Origin: an uncultured Alphaproteobacteria bacterium
GTDB lineage: Bacteria; Pseudomonadota; Alphaproteobacteria; CAAGCB01; CAG-977
DNA length: 23,416 bases
Direction: 5' to 3'
Assembly: GCA_934277945.1 (NCBI GenBank)
Contig: CAKQWA010000017.1
Location: 1 to 23,416, forward strand
Shown here: positions 6,879 to 14,670 of the stretch, piece after piece
Position numbering within the stretch: position 1 is the stretch's first letter
Layout: every line of letters begins with the position of its first letter
Translations under genes and position numbers: made by a program
The notes under the pieces: model-generated
Seen by the model: only the letters and a program-made list of their open reading frames with translations
Database searches by the model: none
What the model was told of the DNA's origin: nothing

Positions 6879-9380
6879 TTAGCTTTTCGCGCCTTTTTTG
6901 AGCCCCCGCGCGACCGCCTTTTGCGCAACACGCGCGCCGAGTTTGCCGCCGCCGAGTTGCAACGCTTCCCGCTGTTGTTTTAAAAGTGTCGCTTGGTCGT
7001 GATCCTGCCTTTTCTCCGCTTGCATTTCCTGCGAGGCGAGGTCTTCGATCCTTTGTTTTGTGTCTTTGAAGTTATTGACACGGGTTTTTACTTCCTGCAC
7101 GCCGTCGCGCACCGCGTTGACGGGTTTGGCGACCGTTTCGCCGACTTTTTGCGCGCCCTGTTTCACGGGATCAATGACGCGGTCGTGAACGGTGCTGCCG
7201 ACTTTTTGCGCGCCCTGTTTCACGGGATCAATGACGCGGTCGTTCACGGCGCTGCCGACGGCTTGCGCCCGAGCCTTGACCGGATCGATAACGTGGTCTT
7301 TGACCGCGTCCTTAACCTGTTCGGCTTTGTCGTGAACGGTGTCGTGTGCTTTGTGCTGCGTTCTCAACGCCGCGCCCGCCATTGAGTGCGCTTTCACCTT
7401 AGCGGGATTGCCTACTTCCGCCACACCGTCGGCATGGATTTGATCCCAAACTTTCGAGTCGCCATCGAATTCGTCTTTCAGTTTTTTCACTTCGTCATGC
7501 TGACCGTTGCGCACCGCCGCACGAATCTTGTCGGCTTCCGGATGCATCAGGGCTTGTCTGCGCAAATCTTTTCTTGCTTTGACTTCCTGTTTGTGTTCGG
7601 CGCGGTCTTCGCGTTTTTGCGCTTTCGCTTCCTGACGCTGTTGTTTTGCGTCCTGTTTCGCCTGCATTTTCGATTCGTAGGACGAACCGCCTCTGCCGAA
7701 CGTACCCGAACCGCCGGACGCCGAGCCGCCGCGCTGTTGTTCTTTGGCGCGCGCATCTCTGACGTCGTCGCTTGTCACGCCGCGGGTGCGCAGGTAGGAA
7801 CGCGCCAGCGACCGTTTCAGCGAGCCTTCCTTGCTGTTGTTCATCGCGCGCATCGCCGCGTTTTCAAACGGTGCGTGAATGGCTTGCGACGCAATGTTTC
7901 TGACGCTGTTCGCGCCTGCCAGAACCGGCTGTGCGATTTTGCTCGCCGTATAGTCCGCCGTTTTGGACGAGAAGGAGACTCCGCCGAACGTGTTAGCCAA
8001 ATCGTCGACCTTCATCAGCATGCCGAGGCAGAAAATCAGGCTGACAATCAGCGTGAAAATTGCGCCGATTGCTTTATACGTCATAAACGGTTTCAGCAGG
8101 GCGATCGCCAGCGGAATTTCGGAACCGTTCGACTGCGCCAGCGAAACGATGTTGATGCCGTCCAAATCCAGCGCTTTCAAAATCAATTCCATGTTCAGCT
8201 TCATGGTGATGTTCAGGAAGATGAACAGGAACGCGACCTGCAACACGCATTTGAAGCCCGTCGCCGCAAAGTTCTTCGTGATGTCGAACACCCACGCGAT
8301 GATGTACAGGGGCGACAGCGTCAGAACGATGCCCAGACGGAAGCACGCGTCGAACACGCGGAACGGGAACGCCACGCCCAGCACGATGCCGCTGATCCAA
8401 ATGAAGCAGCCCGACAGGATGACGTAAATGTTCGGCAAGTCGAAGATTTTAAAGATGACGCCGACGTCGAACCACAAAATTTTCAGTCCGACCGCGCCCA
8501 TTAACGCGTCCACTTTGAACAGGCAGGTCATCAGCACCTTGCCGATGCCTTTCAGCATGGCGAGGTTGGCGTCGATGTCCAGCAATACCGCCAGCATGGG
8601 CTTTTTAATGCTGTCCATCGCTTTCGAACCGCCGCTGATGTCGCCCGCGTCCACGCCGGCGAAGCCCGCCGCGACGTCAAAAATGGGCGAAATGAAATAA
8701 TCGAAGAAATACTGTCTGTTCGCCAGCAAAGCCGCCGCAAAGCAGACCTTGAACACTTTCGCGCCGATTTTCGTCAGATAGTCGAGCGGATCTTGTTCTT
8801 TCAAAGACCCCAGCATCGGCATCGTGACCATGGCGAGCCACAGACCGAACGCGACGCCCAGCAGTTTAATGGACGATTCTTGAACTTTCGTCCAAGTCGT
8901 GCTGACGACGTTGTTGCCCGCGTCCATAATGGCGTGGAAAATCTTGCCCCACCAAGTGTCTTTGCCTTCCGTGCCGCTTGACGTCAGGGACGGCGTCGAC
9001 GTGGGGACGAGGCTTCTGGCGTCGCGCGACGCTTCCGCCTTGATTCTGTCGCCCATGGATTCGCTGCCGAAACATTTGTTGGCGGTTTCTTCCAACGTTT
9101 CGGGGAAGCAGTGGGAAATGCCCGTGAACACGGTCAAAGGTCCCGGAAGCGCTTTCAAAAATTCGGTCAGCGCGTCGTAGTTGCCGTTGCTTTTACAGAA
9201 GTCGACGGCTTCGTCGTTGACCTTTCCGCCGTCCGTCTTCTTTTCATACAAATCGTCCACGGCGTCTTCAATGCTGTCAAGCAGACCGTATGAGGCAAGC
9301 GTTCCCGCTCTGACAGGAAAAGATGCCAGCATCACCAGTGCCAACATGCACAAGAATGTTTTTGAAAATAACTTTTTCAT
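6879..9380 (-). CDS. virB6: TrbL/VirB6-family type IV secretion membrane protein with long soluble C-terminus (first paralogue)
   Basis: The 833-aa protein follows GGAAAGGATACAGTC. A signal peptide (MKKLFSKTFL...FPVRA, cleavage near 25) precedes a soluble region with scattered Cys residues (62, 91, 103). The VirB6 core KLLGVAFGLWLAMVTMPMLG lies at 172-191. Further hydrophobic segments run to about 460, including VILSGCFIWISGIVLGVAFPF. From about 490 the protein is hydrophilic: a Gly/Ser stretch, a very Lys/Arg/Gln-rich segment, then amphipathic repeats built on DRVIDPVKQGAQKVG (about 690-760), and a basic end. Rickettsial VirB6 paralogues likewise carry long extra domains. It is the first gene of the presumed operon, and the 3' genes follow closely. 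Confidence 0.87.
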   Translation of the reverse strand: MKKLFSKTFLCMLALVMLASFPVRAGTLASYGLLDSIEDAVDDLYEKKTDGGKVNDEAVDFCKSNGNYDALTEFLKALPGPLTVFTGISHCFPETLEETANKCFGSESMGDRIKAEASRDARSLVPTSTPSLTSSGTEGKDTWWGKIFHAIMDAGNNVVSTTWTKVQESSIKLLGVAFGLWLAMVTMPMLGSLKEQDPLDYLTKIGAKVFKVCFAAALLANRQYFFDYFISPIFDVAAGFAGVDAGDISGGSKAMDSIKKPMLAVLLDIDANLAMLKGIGKVLMTCLFKVDALMGAVGLKILWFDVGVIFKIFDLPNIYVILSGCFIWISGIVLGVAFPFRVFDACFRLGIVLTLSPLYIIAWVFDITKNFAATGFKCVLQVAFLFIFLNITMKLNMELILKALDLDGINIVSLAQSNGSEIPLAIALLKPFMTYKAIGAIFTLIVSLIFCLGMLMKVDDLANTFGGVSFSSKTADYTASKIAQPVLAGANSVRNIASQAIHAPFENAAMRAMNNSKEGSLKRSLARSYLRTRGVTSDDVRDARAKEQQRGGSASGGSGTFGRGGSSYESKMQAKQDAKQQRQEAKAQKREDRAEHKQEVKARKDLRRQALMHPEADKIRAAVRNGQHDEVKKLKDEFDGDSKVWDQIHADGVAEVGNPAKVKAHSMAGAALRTQHKAHDTVHDKAEQVKDAVKDHVIDPVKARAQAVGSAVNDRVIDPVKQGAQKVGSTVHDRVIDPVKQGAQKVGETVAKPVNAVRDGVQEVKTRVNNFKDTKQRIEDLASQEMQAEKRQDHDQATLLKQQREALQLGGGKLGARVAQKAVARGLKKGAKS
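7143..7256. repeat. 57-bp tandem repeat in the VirB6-like C-terminal region
   Basis: Two nearly identical 57-bp units (7143-7199 and 7200-7256), with more diverged relatives on both sides, encode the 19-residue unit VIDPVKQGAQKVGSTVHDR. The differences between units fall mostly in the VHDR/VNDR part. The repeat is in frame and forms amphipathic helices. Confidence 0.85.
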
Positions 9381-9449
9381 GACTGTATCCTTTCCAACTG
9401 AACGGTATGCACGCAGACCTGTCCGATTGATAAACTTTCACTCTTACCT

Positions 9450-9476
9450 ATCATACTAATATAAAACACAAGGCAA
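9450..9476 (-). promoter_or_regulatory. Candidate promoter of the VirB6-like operon
   Basis: On the minus strand, TATGAT (9450-9455) is a good -10, and TTGCCT (9471-9476) is a possible -35 at a short 15-bp spacing. It lies 70 bp upstream of the first VirB6-like gene. An imperfect ACAC/GTGT inverted pair surrounds the -35. The short spacer makes this uncertain. Confidence 0.35.
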
Positions 9477-9576
9477 AAGTGTGAAAAGTATGTGACAGTT
9501 TTGGAAAAAACAGGTTGCAAAGCCCGCCCGCGCGCCGCTTTTATTTAATAAAGATTCCGTAACGGCAAATACCCTT

Positions 9577-9605
9577 TTGACTTTGACGGCGCGATTGTTT
9601 ATAGT
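9577..9605 (+). promoter_or_regulatory. Near-consensus sigma70 promoter of the proline-rich gene
   Basis: TTGACT (9577-9582) and TATAGT (9600-9605) have exactly 17 bp between them. The expected transcription start is near 9612, about 25 bp before the ATG at 9637. The -35 contains a TTG that could be misread as an upstream start codon. Confidence 0.8.
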
Positions 9606-9636
9606 GATTCATATTAAGTCATTGTGGTCGAAAAAT

Positions 9637-10821
9637 ATGGATAAACAGCCTTTTTCCCAGCAAAATCCGCAAGGATTTCCCGTTAAAACGGTGAAAATGC
9701 CCGTCAAGCGTCCCGTCGCGCCCGTGCCGCCGGCTCCCGTCCGCACGGTGAAAATGCCCGTCGCGCCGCATCCCGCGGGCGCTCCCGTCCGCATGGTGAA
9801 AGTGCCTGTCGCGCCGCGTCCCGCCGGAACTCCCGTTTCCCCGACGCCGCCCGCCCGTCCGTTAAGCCGTCCCGCCGCGCCCGCCGTGGCTCCGGCGGCT
9901 CGTCCCGCGCCGCAACCGGCTGTCCGTCCGGCTCCTCAACCCGTTTCGCGTCCGGTTTCCCAACCTGTGCCGCAACCGGCGCCGCAACCGGCTGTCCGTC
10001 CGATGACCGCGCCGCGTCCCGCGCCCGTTCCTCCGCAGGAAGAACCCGCCGAATCGAGCGCGCCCGTCCGGAAAATTCCTTTGCCGTCCGACATTCTGGC
10101 GCAAGCGCGCAAATTGAAATATCCGGAAGAAAAGTTGGTGCTTTTTTCATTCTGTCTGCGTATGTGGGCTGAAAAAATGCAGGATCAGGGGCGTTTGCAT
10201 ATGCCCGCCCTGCGTTTCCGCATCCCCGAGTCGCCGGAAGAACTCGCCGCCGCGCATCCCGCCGAAAACGAAGACTTTTTGGAGATGATCAAAGACGACG
10301 CGCTGACGCTGATTCCTTTAATGCCCGCGCTTCGCCGCCTGAACGAATCTTCCGTGCCGGTCGGTCGCCTGCTGGACGCGGAAAGCGCGCGCCTGTCCAA
10401 ACAGCGCCCGATTCCCGTCGAGGATCAACTCTGCCTTTTGCTGTTGCTGATTAAAATCGATCTGCAAATCGAAATGTGCAAGGAAGACAAGCGCGAAATC
10501 CGCCGCCGCCAGAAAAAAGACGTCGAAGCCATCAGGATTTTGGAGGAGGAGCAGAAAAATCTGCAACGCGTGTTCGTCAAAGCCATTGAACGCAAAAAAT
10601 TCCCCGTCGACGCCGAAAAACTGGTGCGCAATTATTTCACTTTCGCCAAAAAAGAACCGAAAAACGCGTACAAACTGCTGACGACGAATCCGTTTTTCTT
10701 TTCGCCCGTCATTATGGAAAAAATCCCGTCCAAATGTTTCGGTCTGGTTAAACCGACCGCCGCGGACGCGGAAGCGATTAACAAAAAACTCGCCTCTTTC
10801 CTGAAAAACTTGAAGGCGTGA
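9637..10821 (+). CDS. Proline-rich protein with helical C-terminal domain, function unknown
   Basis: The 394-aa protein is of no recognised family. The start is placed at the ATG at 9637 because the sequence upstream of it is a promoter. The ribosome site is weak. Residues 1-145 are extremely Pro/Ala/Val-rich. They contain basic repeats of the type PVRTVKMPVAP (about 15-60) and then QPAVRPAPQP units, and are expected to be extended and disordered. Residues 150-394 form an alpha-helical domain with no signal peptide. It includes KYPEEKLVLFSFCLRMWAEK, a hydrophobic LCLLLLLIKIDLQ segment, a charged coiled coil near 300-320 and FAKKEPKNAYKLLTTNP. The protein is probably cytoplasmic. It diverges from the VirB6-like operon and sits before another unknown gene with a similar promoter, so a role with that system is conceivable but unproven. 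Confidence 0.82.
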   Translation: MDKQPFSQQNPQGFPVKTVKMPVKRPVAPVPPAPVRTVKMPVAPHPAGAPVRMVKVPVAPRPAGTPVSPTPPARPLSRPAAPAVAPAARPAPQPAVRPAPQPVSRPVSQPVPQPAPQPAVRPMTAPRPAPVPPQEEPAESSAPVRKIPLPSDILAQARKLKYPEEKLVLFSFCLRMWAEKMQDQGRLHMPALRFRIPESPEELAAAHPAENEDFLEMIKDDALTLIPLMPALRRLNESSVPVGRLLDAESARLSKQRPIPVEDQLCLLLLLIKIDLQIEMCKEDKREIRRRQKKDVEAIRILEEEQKNLQRVFVKAIERKKFPVDAEKLVRNYFTFAKKEPKNAYKLLTTNPFFFSPVIMEKIPSKCFGLVKPTAADAEAINKKLASFLKNLKA

Positions 10822-10852
10822 GCCGAAAACGTATGAAACTTTTTTTACAACG

Positions 10853-10881
10853 TGGACAAAAAAGTTTTTTTTGACTATACT
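10853..10881 (+). promoter_or_regulatory. Near-consensus sigma70 promoter of the 212-aa protein gene
   Basis: TGGACA (10853-10858) and TATACT (10876-10881) are separated by 17 bp. The next gene's Shine-Dalgarno and ATG lie about 30 bp beyond the expected transcription start. This argues for an independent transcript rather than a simple two-gene operon. Confidence 0.8.
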
Positions 10882-10917
10882 GAACTTAACGGCGCAATCC
10901 GAGCAAGGAGGGACGAT

Positions 10918-11556
10918 ATGCCCGAAGAAAGATTCGATGAAAAGACGATGACCGTTGGTGAAAAGGTCGAGGAAACGGCGTACGCCGAACAAGAGGAAAT
11001 CGAAGTCGTCGCCAATGCCGAGGAAGAACGCGATCCGGATGCCGACTTTAAAAAATTCATGCAGCCCCGTCCGGGGTTTCAGCTGTGCTACGATGAAAGG
11101 GATATTGAGAATTTCGGTTTCGTCGGCGCGGTTTACGTCGGCGCGGTGCAGTCCGGTCTTAATTACGTTCATGACAATGTCGTGTGGCTGACAAAAACGC
11201 GTCCCGAAGAACGCCGCGAACTGATGGCGAAAATGGCGGCGCAAATGGATGCGGCGCGCGAAGCGGCGGCAATGCCTCCCGAACGTCAGGAAGCGCAGGA
11301 CGCTTCCTCGAAAGGCAAAATGACGATGCCGCAAGGGGCGGCAGCGAACAAGGCAAAACAAGCGCAGGCGGAAGACCTTGCCAACGATGTGCGTCAGCTT
11401 CATACGAGAAGCGAAGCCGTCAGTCAGGAACAGCGCGGCTACACGCAGGAAAAAAACAAAGCGAACGCCCGCACGACCGGCAAAACGACCGGAAAAGAAA
11501 GACGCGAGGCAAACAAGGCGGCGCGTCAGGCGAGGAGAGAGGGCGGTCGCGCCTGA
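10918..11556 (+). CDS. Acidic/basic bipartite protein of unknown function
   Basis: The 212-aa protein is not recognised. The start at 10918 follows an AAGGAGG six bases upstream, the best ribosome site in the window. An upstream in-frame GTG at 10852 would lie on the promoter and is rejected. Residues 1-45 are strongly acidic. Residues 45-95 look folded (FKKFMQPRPGFQLCYDERD, then GAVYVGAVQSGLNYVHDNVVW). The remainder is Ala/Gln-rich helix ending in a very basic tail (KNKANARTTGKTTGKERR...). There is no signal peptide. The basic end could bind nucleic acid or serve as a charged C-terminal tail, but neither is shown. A strong terminator lies about 70 bp downstream. Confidence 0.8.
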   Translation: MPEERFDEKTMTVGEKVEETAYAEQEEIEVVANAEEERDPDADFKKFMQPRPGFQLCYDERDIENFGFVGAVYVGAVQSGLNYVHDNVVWLTKTRPEERRELMAKMAAQMDAAREAAAMPPERQEAQDASSKGKMTMPQGAAANKAKQAQAEDLANDVRQLHTRSEAVSQEQRGYTQEKNKANARTTGKTTGKERREANKAARQARREGGRA

Positions 11557-11625
11557 CCGGGTTGGTCGGCGGTCTGCCGGACACGGCGATTTTCGATACG
11601 GTGTCCCGCAATTTATACAGATATG

Positions 11626-11652
11626 AAAAACGGCTTGCAAAAGCCGTTTTTT
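11626..11652 (+). terminator. Rho-independent terminator after the 212-aa protein gene
   Basis: AAAAACGGCTT pairs with AAGCCGTTTTT across a GCAA loop to give an 11-bp stem ending in a T run. The matching A run upstream means it could also work on the minus strand. Confidence 0.92.
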
Positions 11653-12433
11653 GTATGCCGAATCCGTGCGGTCGGACAAAATTCCGCAAGGTTTGCCGCT
11701 CCGCTCGAAAAAACGCCTTTGCCGTCATGCATAAAGTCGGGGTATCGGACGGTAATGCAAAGAAGGGGCGGTTTTGCACGTTGCGCTTTAAAGTCATCGG
11801 GCGCGGTTTTAAAAGGTGTTTCAGGGGCAGGGCGGTCGTCGGCGCGCAACCCGACGGCAAGCGCAAAGGGTGATTTCGTTTTCTGCTAACGGTGGCGTGC
11901 AGTCGGACGGCGGATGCAAAAGACGGTTTTGGTTTTAATGGTCGTGACGGCGCGCAGTCGGCGACGCGGCGCAGTTCAAGGGCGACGCTTTCGACAAAAA
12001 ATCGGCGGGTTCGGGACTTGCTAAAAAGTGTTTCGGGGCAGGACGTTTGAGAGGGGCGTTTTCTTGCAAATCATGCGGCAGGAGTGAAGCGGGAGCGGTG
12101 GAAAATTGACGGTATTCTTTTAGTGAGGGCGGCAAACGCGTATTTCTGCCTTTCGGCGCGCCCGACCTTGTTTTTTCGATTGATGCATACGGCAAACGTT
12201 TATTTTCGACATTATTCCCGACGCGGATTGCTTTTCGTTGCGTTTGTTTCCGTTCTGCCGATTGGCGCGGCGGCGACGTCCGGCGCGCGTTTATGCAAGG
12301 GCTTACCGGCGGGCAAGGGCGCGCTTGATGCCGCGTTTTGCCGAAAAAAGCGAATATGTCGCAAAACGCTCAAAAAGTGCCGTTTGGCAAAGAATCCGGC
12401 GGCGTGCGTTATGGCAAACTTGCACAAAAATTG
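11653..12433. other. Gene-poor, internally repetitive spacer
   Basis: I see no convincing gene in this stretch of about 780 bp. Short frames exist on both strands, but none has a ribosome site, recognisable domain or natural composition. Degenerate direct repeats are visible. For example, AAAAGGTGTTTCAGGGGCAGG near 11812 resembles AAAAAGTGTTTCGGGGCAGG near 12025. TCGGACGGNNATGCAAA occurs near 11746 and 11913, and CGGCAAACG followed by TATTT occurs near 12130 and 12189. This looks like decayed or intergenic repetitive DNA. Confidence 0.5.
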
Positions 12434-12533
12434 TCAGGACGTGAAACCCGCGCCTTTTGAGGACAGCGTAAAGCCGCTTGCACCCTCCGCCAAGCCGTTG
12501 GCGAATGCGAACGCCGTCGGGTTGGACGCGTAA
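12183..12533 (+). CDS. Doubtful small secreted Cys-rich protein
   Basis: From the ATG at 12183 this frame encodes 116 residues. A signal-peptide-like stretch (RRGLLFVAFVSVLPIGAAATSG) is followed by a Lys/Arg-rich region with six Cys residues (LCKGL, FCRKKRICRKTLKKC, ACVMANLHKNC). Against it being a gene, no ribosome site precedes the start, and the last 100 bp overlap the 3' end of the phosphorylase gene on the other strand. It may be a chance frame in the repetitive spacer. Confidence 0.25.
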   Translation: MHTANVYFRHYSRRGLLFVAFVSVLPIGAAATSGARLCKGLPAGKGALDAAFCRKKRICRKTLKKCRLAKNPAACVMANLHKNCQDVKPAPFEDSVKPLAPSAKPLANANAVGLDA

Positions 12534-13942
12534 ATGCGGTACAGCAATTCGCCCTGTTCGACGGGATCGCCGACCTTTTTAAACAAGTCGATGCCCGCGC
12601 CTTTGTCCGCGGGCGCACCCGCCGTCATCGCGATGCGGTTGAGTTGCGCGCCGTCGATTTCCTCCACGACGCCCGACGATTGCGCCGCGATGTCGCGCGT
12701 CAGTTGTCCCAAAGCGGGCGGGTCGAGTTTGCCTTGCGCATGCACCATTTGGCTCATCGCTTCCATCGCTTTGCCCGAATCCAGAATTTCGCGCGCGGTG
12801 TAATATCCCTGTCCGCCGCGCAGATTCGGGTCGAATTCCAGCAATCTGCCCGCCAAAAACAGCGATTTTTCGCGCAAATCTTTCGGCGCGTCTTCGCGGC
12901 AGCGCAACACTTTCATCACGTCGCGCGCTTCCAATACGGGTCCGATGCCGTTGCCGATCGGCTCCGAGCCGTCCGTCACGACAACGTCCAGCGTCATGGA
13001 CAGCATATCGCCGACGTACTCGAACAGTTTGCGCAAAGCCATTGCTTCGCTCATCGTGCGGATTTTCGCCGTTTTGCCGACGGGAATGTCAATCAGCAGA
13101 TGCGTGATGCCGATTGCCGCTTTCGCCGCCAGAATGGACGCGACGACCTGCTGCGGCGTGCTGATGCCCAAAGCGCGTTCCAGCCCCAACAGCAAATCTT
13201 CCGTCGCGGACAGCGCGAATCTGCCGCCGTCGAGAAACATCGCCCCGCCGACTTCGCTTACGACCTTGCGCAATTCGTCTTCGTTCAATTCGACGTTTGT
13301 CAGCACTTCCATCGCGTCCGCCGAACCCGAACAGGACGTGACCCCGCGCGTCATCGCCCCCGGCATACACAAGCCGTAGGCAATGGCGATCGGCGCGACG
13401 ATCATGGACACGCGGTTTGCGGGAATGCCGCCGATGCAGTGTTCGTCCACCACCAGATTCAAGCCCCAATCCATCGGCTTGCGGTGCTCGATCAATGCTT
13501 CCGTCATGGACAGGACTTCCTGCGGGGACATGAAACTGGCGTTCGACACCAGAAAAGCCGCCAGTTCCGTCGGCGTGTACTTGAACGCCGCCATATCCGC
13601 GATGATGTTGCGGTATTCGTTCGCGCTTAAAATGCCGCCGTTGATTTTGCGGCGCACGGAATCAATGCTGGCGGGGGGAGAGGCGGGCGACAGCGCGACG
13701 GCTGAGCCTTCGGGCAGATTGATCAGCCGGAAAGCCTGCTCCGACAAGCCGACTTCGTTCGGCGCGACGATATCGTCGCCTGTGACCGCGTACGCCGTCG
13801 CAAACAGCGATTCAAGCCCGCCGTGCACTTCGACGCGGTGCGACACGCTCAATTCGTCCAAATTGAACTCGGTGCAGTTTTTGTGAATGAACGCAACGTT
13901 CTCGCGGCCCGTATCAATGGGCACATGGCGCAATGTCAGCAT
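12434..13942 (-). CDS. deoA: Thymidine/AMP phosphorylase family protein, divergent at the phosphate-binding site
   Basis: The 502-aa protein matches the long thymidine phosphorylase-like family found in archaea (AMP phosphorylase) and some proteobacteria, which splits nucleosides or nucleotides with phosphate. Matching landmarks are VEVHGG and GLSEQAFR near the N-terminus, HCIGGIPANR (168-177), ADAMEVL (208-214), THLLIDIPVGKTAKIR (280-295), TDGSEPIGNGIGPVLEARDV (323-342) and the C-terminal biotinyl-like part with AGAPADKGAG. The usual DKH before the GG loop reads DEH here (Glu167). The family's KTSSRAITSPAGTAD-type loop reads GAMTRGVTSCSGSAD. Phosphate binding may therefore be altered. The start follows CGGAAG, and a TATATT -10-like box lies upstream. 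It could be a divergent enzyme with a changed substrate. Confidence 0.85.
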   Translation of the reverse strand: MLTLRHVPIDTGRENVAFIHKNCTEFNLDELSVSHRVEVHGGLESLFATAYAVTGDDIVAPNEVGLSEQAFRLINLPEGSAVALSPASPPASIDSVRRKINGGILSANEYRNIIADMAAFKYTPTELAAFLVSNASFMSPQEVLSMTEALIEHRKPMDWGLNLVVDEHCIGGIPANRVSMIVAPIAIAYGLCMPGAMTRGVTSCSGSADAMEVLTNVELNEDELRKVVSEVGGAMFLDGGRFALSATEDLLLGLERALGISTPQQVVASILAAKAAIGITHLLIDIPVGKTAKIRTMSEAMALRKLFEYVGDMLSMTLDVVVTDGSEPIGNGIGPVLEARDVMKVLRCREDAPKDLREKSLFLAGRLLEFDPNLRGGQGYYTAREILDSGKAMEAMSQMVHAQGKLDPPALGQLTRDIAAQSSGVVEEIDGAQLNRIAMTAGAPADKGAGIDLFKKVGDPVEQGELLYRIYASNPTAFAFANGLAEGASGFTLSSKGAGFTS

Positions 13943-13974
13943 GAGCGGCTTCCGTTATGATTTTCCTGACGCAT

Positions 13975-14003
13975 AATATACCCGCGCCCCTTTGAAAATG
14001 CCA
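13975..14003 (-). promoter_or_regulatory. Weak candidate promoter of the phosphorylase gene
   Basis: TATATT (13975-13980) is a good -10 on the minus strand. The hexamer 17 bp upstream, TGGCAT, is a poor -35. Transcription may instead continue from engB, whose stop is 68 bp upstream of the phosphorylase start. Confidence 0.35.
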
Positions 14004-14010
14004 CAGTTTT

Positions 14011-14670
14011 TTAGCCGGCGAAAGTTTCTTTCGTCGCCAGAAAAGTCAGCGCGGCGCGCAAGGTTTCAATCCCTTGCTTCGTTTGCGCGCTTGTCGGCAG
14101 AATGTCGGGGTACGCCGCCGTGTGCTTTGAGAGAACCTCTTTGATTTTGCGTTCGGTTTTGCCCAGTTGCTCCGCGCTGATTTTATCGGCTTTCGTCAAG
14201 ACGATTTGATACACGACGGCGGCTTTGTCCAGCATGGTCATCATGTCCAAATCGGATTTTTTCAAGCCGTGCCGCGAATCGACAAGCAAGCAGACGCGGC
14301 GCAGATTCTGCCGTCCGCGCAGATAGTCGTTGACCAGCGTTTTCCACGCGGCGACCTGATCGGGCGGGGCCTTGGCGAATCCGTAACCTGGCATATCGAC
14401 CAAGCGCATGACGCCGCTTAAATCAAAGAAATTCAACTGCTGTGTGCGCCCCGGCGTGACCGACGTGCGCGCGAGCGTTTTGCGTCCCGTCAGCGCGTTG
14501 ATCAGGCTGGATTTGCCGACGTTCGAGCATCCCGTGAAAGCGATTTCCGGAATGTAGCCGTCGCTTGCGGGCAGTTGCGACAGGTTTGCGACGCTCAACA
14601 TGAACGTGCAGTCCCGCGCAAACAGTTTGCGCCCGTTTTCCAGATATTCCTGTTCTTCTTGCGGCGTCAT
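14011..14670 (-). CDS. engB: Ribosome-biogenesis GTPase EngB (YihA/YsxC)
   Basis: The 219-aa protein is of normal length for EngB, a GTPase needed for large ribosomal subunit assembly and, in several bacteria, for division. The GTPase motifs are in order: G1 GCSNVGKS (47-54), G2 in TSVTPGRTQ (about 69-77), G3 DMPG (92-95), G4 TKAD (159-162) and G5 TSAQ (193-196). The G1 loop has Cys48 where Arg is common in the family. The ATG overlaps the yidC stop by 4 bp, so translation is probably coupled. The location after yidC fits the conserved alphaproteobacterial order. Confidence 0.96.
   Translation of the reverse strand: MTPQEEQEYLENGRKLFARDCTFMLSVANLSQLPASDGYIPEIAFTGCSNVGKSSLINALTGRKTLARTSVTPGRTQQLNFFDLSGVMRLVDMPGYGFAKAPPDQVAAWKTLVNDYLRGRQNLRRVCLLVDSRHGLKKSDLDMMTMLDKAAVVYQIVLTKADKISAEQLGKTERKIKEVLSKHTAAYPDILPTSAQTKQGIETLRAALTFLATKETFAG

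Noticed and set aside
7386..8504. 372-codon plus-strand open frame
   Set aside because: It is antisense to the VirB6-like gene, is rich in Arg/His/Gln as expected for a shadow frame in GC-rich DNA, and has no recognisable domain.
9577..9636. TTG start at 9577 for the proline-rich protein
   Set aside because: The TTG is the first part of a near-consensus -35 box, and the transcription start is expected after it.
10852..10917. GTG start at 10852 for the 212-aa protein
   Set aside because: It lies on the -35/-10 elements. The ATG at 10918 has a perfect AAGGAGG at the right spacing.
12644..13630. 328-codon plus-strand open frame
   Set aside because: It is a shadow of the phosphorylase gene, which has clear family motifs on the other strand.
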